A DNA stretch of 64,000 bases, taken from Sinorhizobium numidicum. GTDB lineage: Bacteria; Pseudomonadota; Alphaproteobacteria; Rhizobiales; Rhizobiaceae. The DNA is taken from NCBI RefSeq assembly GCF_029892045.1, contig NZ_CP120368.1:122001-186000 (forward strand), read 5' to 3'. The translations under genes and the position numbers were made by a program. This document shows positions 63,276-64,000 of this stretch, piece by piece (position 1 is the stretch's first letter; each line of letters starts with the position of its first letter). The notes beneath the pieces were generated by a model. It saw only the letters and a list, made by a program, of their open reading frames with translations. It was not told where the DNA came from and made no database searches.

Positions 63276-64000
63276 CTAGAATTGGTAGCGGCGCATGCGG
63301 CGCTGGATGACGAAGAGGTAGAGCGAGACGCCGGCGAGGATGATCAGGAACATGATCGCGGCGATCGTCGCGCCCATCGACCGGTCGCCGAGCTGAAGCT
63401 GGAACCCGAAGAAGGTGCGGTAGAGCAGGGTGCCAAGGATGTCCGTCGACTTGTCCGGGCCGGCAAGCGCGCCTTGCACCGTGTAGATCAGGTCGAAGGC
63501 GTTGAAATTGCCGACGAAGGTGAGGATCGAGACGATGCCGATCGCCGGCAGGATCAGCGGCAGCTTGATCTTCCAGAACTGGCTCCAGCCGGTGACGCCG
63601 TCGAGCTCCGCCGCCTCGATCACCTCGTCCGGAATGTTGAGGAGCGCCGCATAGATCAGCATCATCGGGATGCCGATATACTGCCAGACGGAGATCAGCG
63701 AGACGGCGATGAGTGCGCTGTCGGGCCGGCCGAGCCAGGGCGCGAACAGCCATTTCAGGCCGACGAGATCCATCAGGTAGGGGGCGACCCCCCAGATCGG
63801 AGAGAGAATAAGCTTCCAGATGAAGCCGACGATGACAAAGGAAAGCAGCGTCGGCAGGAAGATCGCCGTGCGATAGAAGGCGCTGAAGCGGAGCTTCGGG
63901 ATCGACAGCATGGCGGCGAGTGCAATGCCGATCGGGTTCTGCACGGCCATGTGGATCAGGAAGAAGACGAAATTGTTCTTGAGCGCGTTCCAGAAATCCG
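63276..64000 (-). CDS. Carbohydrate ABC importer permease (MalF/UgpA type), partial
   Basis: The reverse strand is open from the window edge to the stop at 63276. At the edge it reads DFWNALKNNFVFFLIHMAVQ, which is inside the first helices of a MalF-type permease, so the start lies outside the window. About 241 residues are seen. The EAA loop AELDGVTGWSQFWKIKLPLI is near the end of the fourth helix. It pairs with the second permease to form the sugar channel. Confidence 0.92.
   Translation of the reverse strand, partial: DFWNALKNNFVFFLIHMAVQNPIGIALAAMLSIPKLRFSAFYRTAIFLPTLLSFVIVGFIWKLILSPIWGVAPYLMDLVGLKWLFAPWLGRPDSALIAVSLISVWQYIGIPMMLIYAALLNIPDEVIEAAELDGVTGWSQFWKIKLPLILPAIGIVSILTFVGNFNAFDLIYTVQGALAGPDKSTDILGTLLYRTFFGFQLQLGDRSMGATIAAIMFLIILAGVSLYLFVIQRRMRRYQF

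Overview
The window (about 62% G+C) reads as chromosome from an alphaproteobacterium of the genus Sinorhizobium (Ensifer), close to S. meliloti, S. medicae or S. fredii. Support comes from the gene content and order (a Tad pilus locus, yejABEF, mgsA-glk, dapB-gpmA, recF-moeB, dnaKJ, polA), six copies of a roughly 100 bp two-palindrome repeat matching the Rhizobium intergenic mosaic element RIME1, and two rhizobial small-RNA loci. The genus call is an inference from recalled synteny, since no database search was possible.

Layout. 1-214 is the start of deoB. 342-12132 is a complete Tad/Flp type IVb pilus locus: pilin, prepilin peptidase, cpaB, secretin, cpaD, cpaE, cpaF, tadB and tadC on the + strand, a TPR lipoprotein (tadD-like) facing them, and a divergent trio (two TadE/TadG-like pseudopilins and a stand-alone secretin N-domain protein). 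12374-15076 holds an M17 aminopeptidase, a small MarR-type regulator and an NlpC/P60 hydrolase. 15254-22103 (minus) holds a 2-hydroxyacid dehydrogenase and the yejABEF peptide importer. 22292-28518 (plus) holds mepA, methylglyoxal synthase, glucokinase, an ABC exporter, dapB and gpmA. 28658-37421 is mixed housekeeping: O6-alkylguanine methyltransferase, DUF2244, nth, a TetR/VOC pair, a PfkB kinase, an SH3 protein, a D-glycerate-type dehydrogenase, GNAT, moeB and recF.

37422-39604 is the most unusual stretch. A decayed C-terminal scrap of a PiT phosphate transporter lies beside a DUF1326-DUF2182 gene pair whose Cys and Met motifs suggest metal handling. 39740-45614 (minus) holds dnaJ, dnaK and a class A PBP. 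An alpha-r14/NfeR1-like sRNA and a DMT permease follow, then a frameshifted secreted protein between two RIME copies, a UPF0104 membrane protein, an M20 peptidase and a MarR regulator. An AbcR-like sRNA lies in the MarR-polA gap. PolA has lost key metal ligands of its 3'-5' exonuclease. 54899-59980 is a TetR-RND-MFP efflux operon (SmeAB/AcrAB type) with an AcrR-like operator. 60337-64000 is a carbohydrate ABC importer operon with a Gfo/Idh/MocA dehydrogenase, running off the right edge.

No tRNA, rRNA, CRISPR array, transposase or prophage was recognised. No wholly new multi-gene system is evident. The best leads are the DUF1326/DUF2182 pair in a pit scar, the degenerate PolA proofreading site, the two small RNAs and the candidate CtrA sites upstream of pilA and of the PBP gene.
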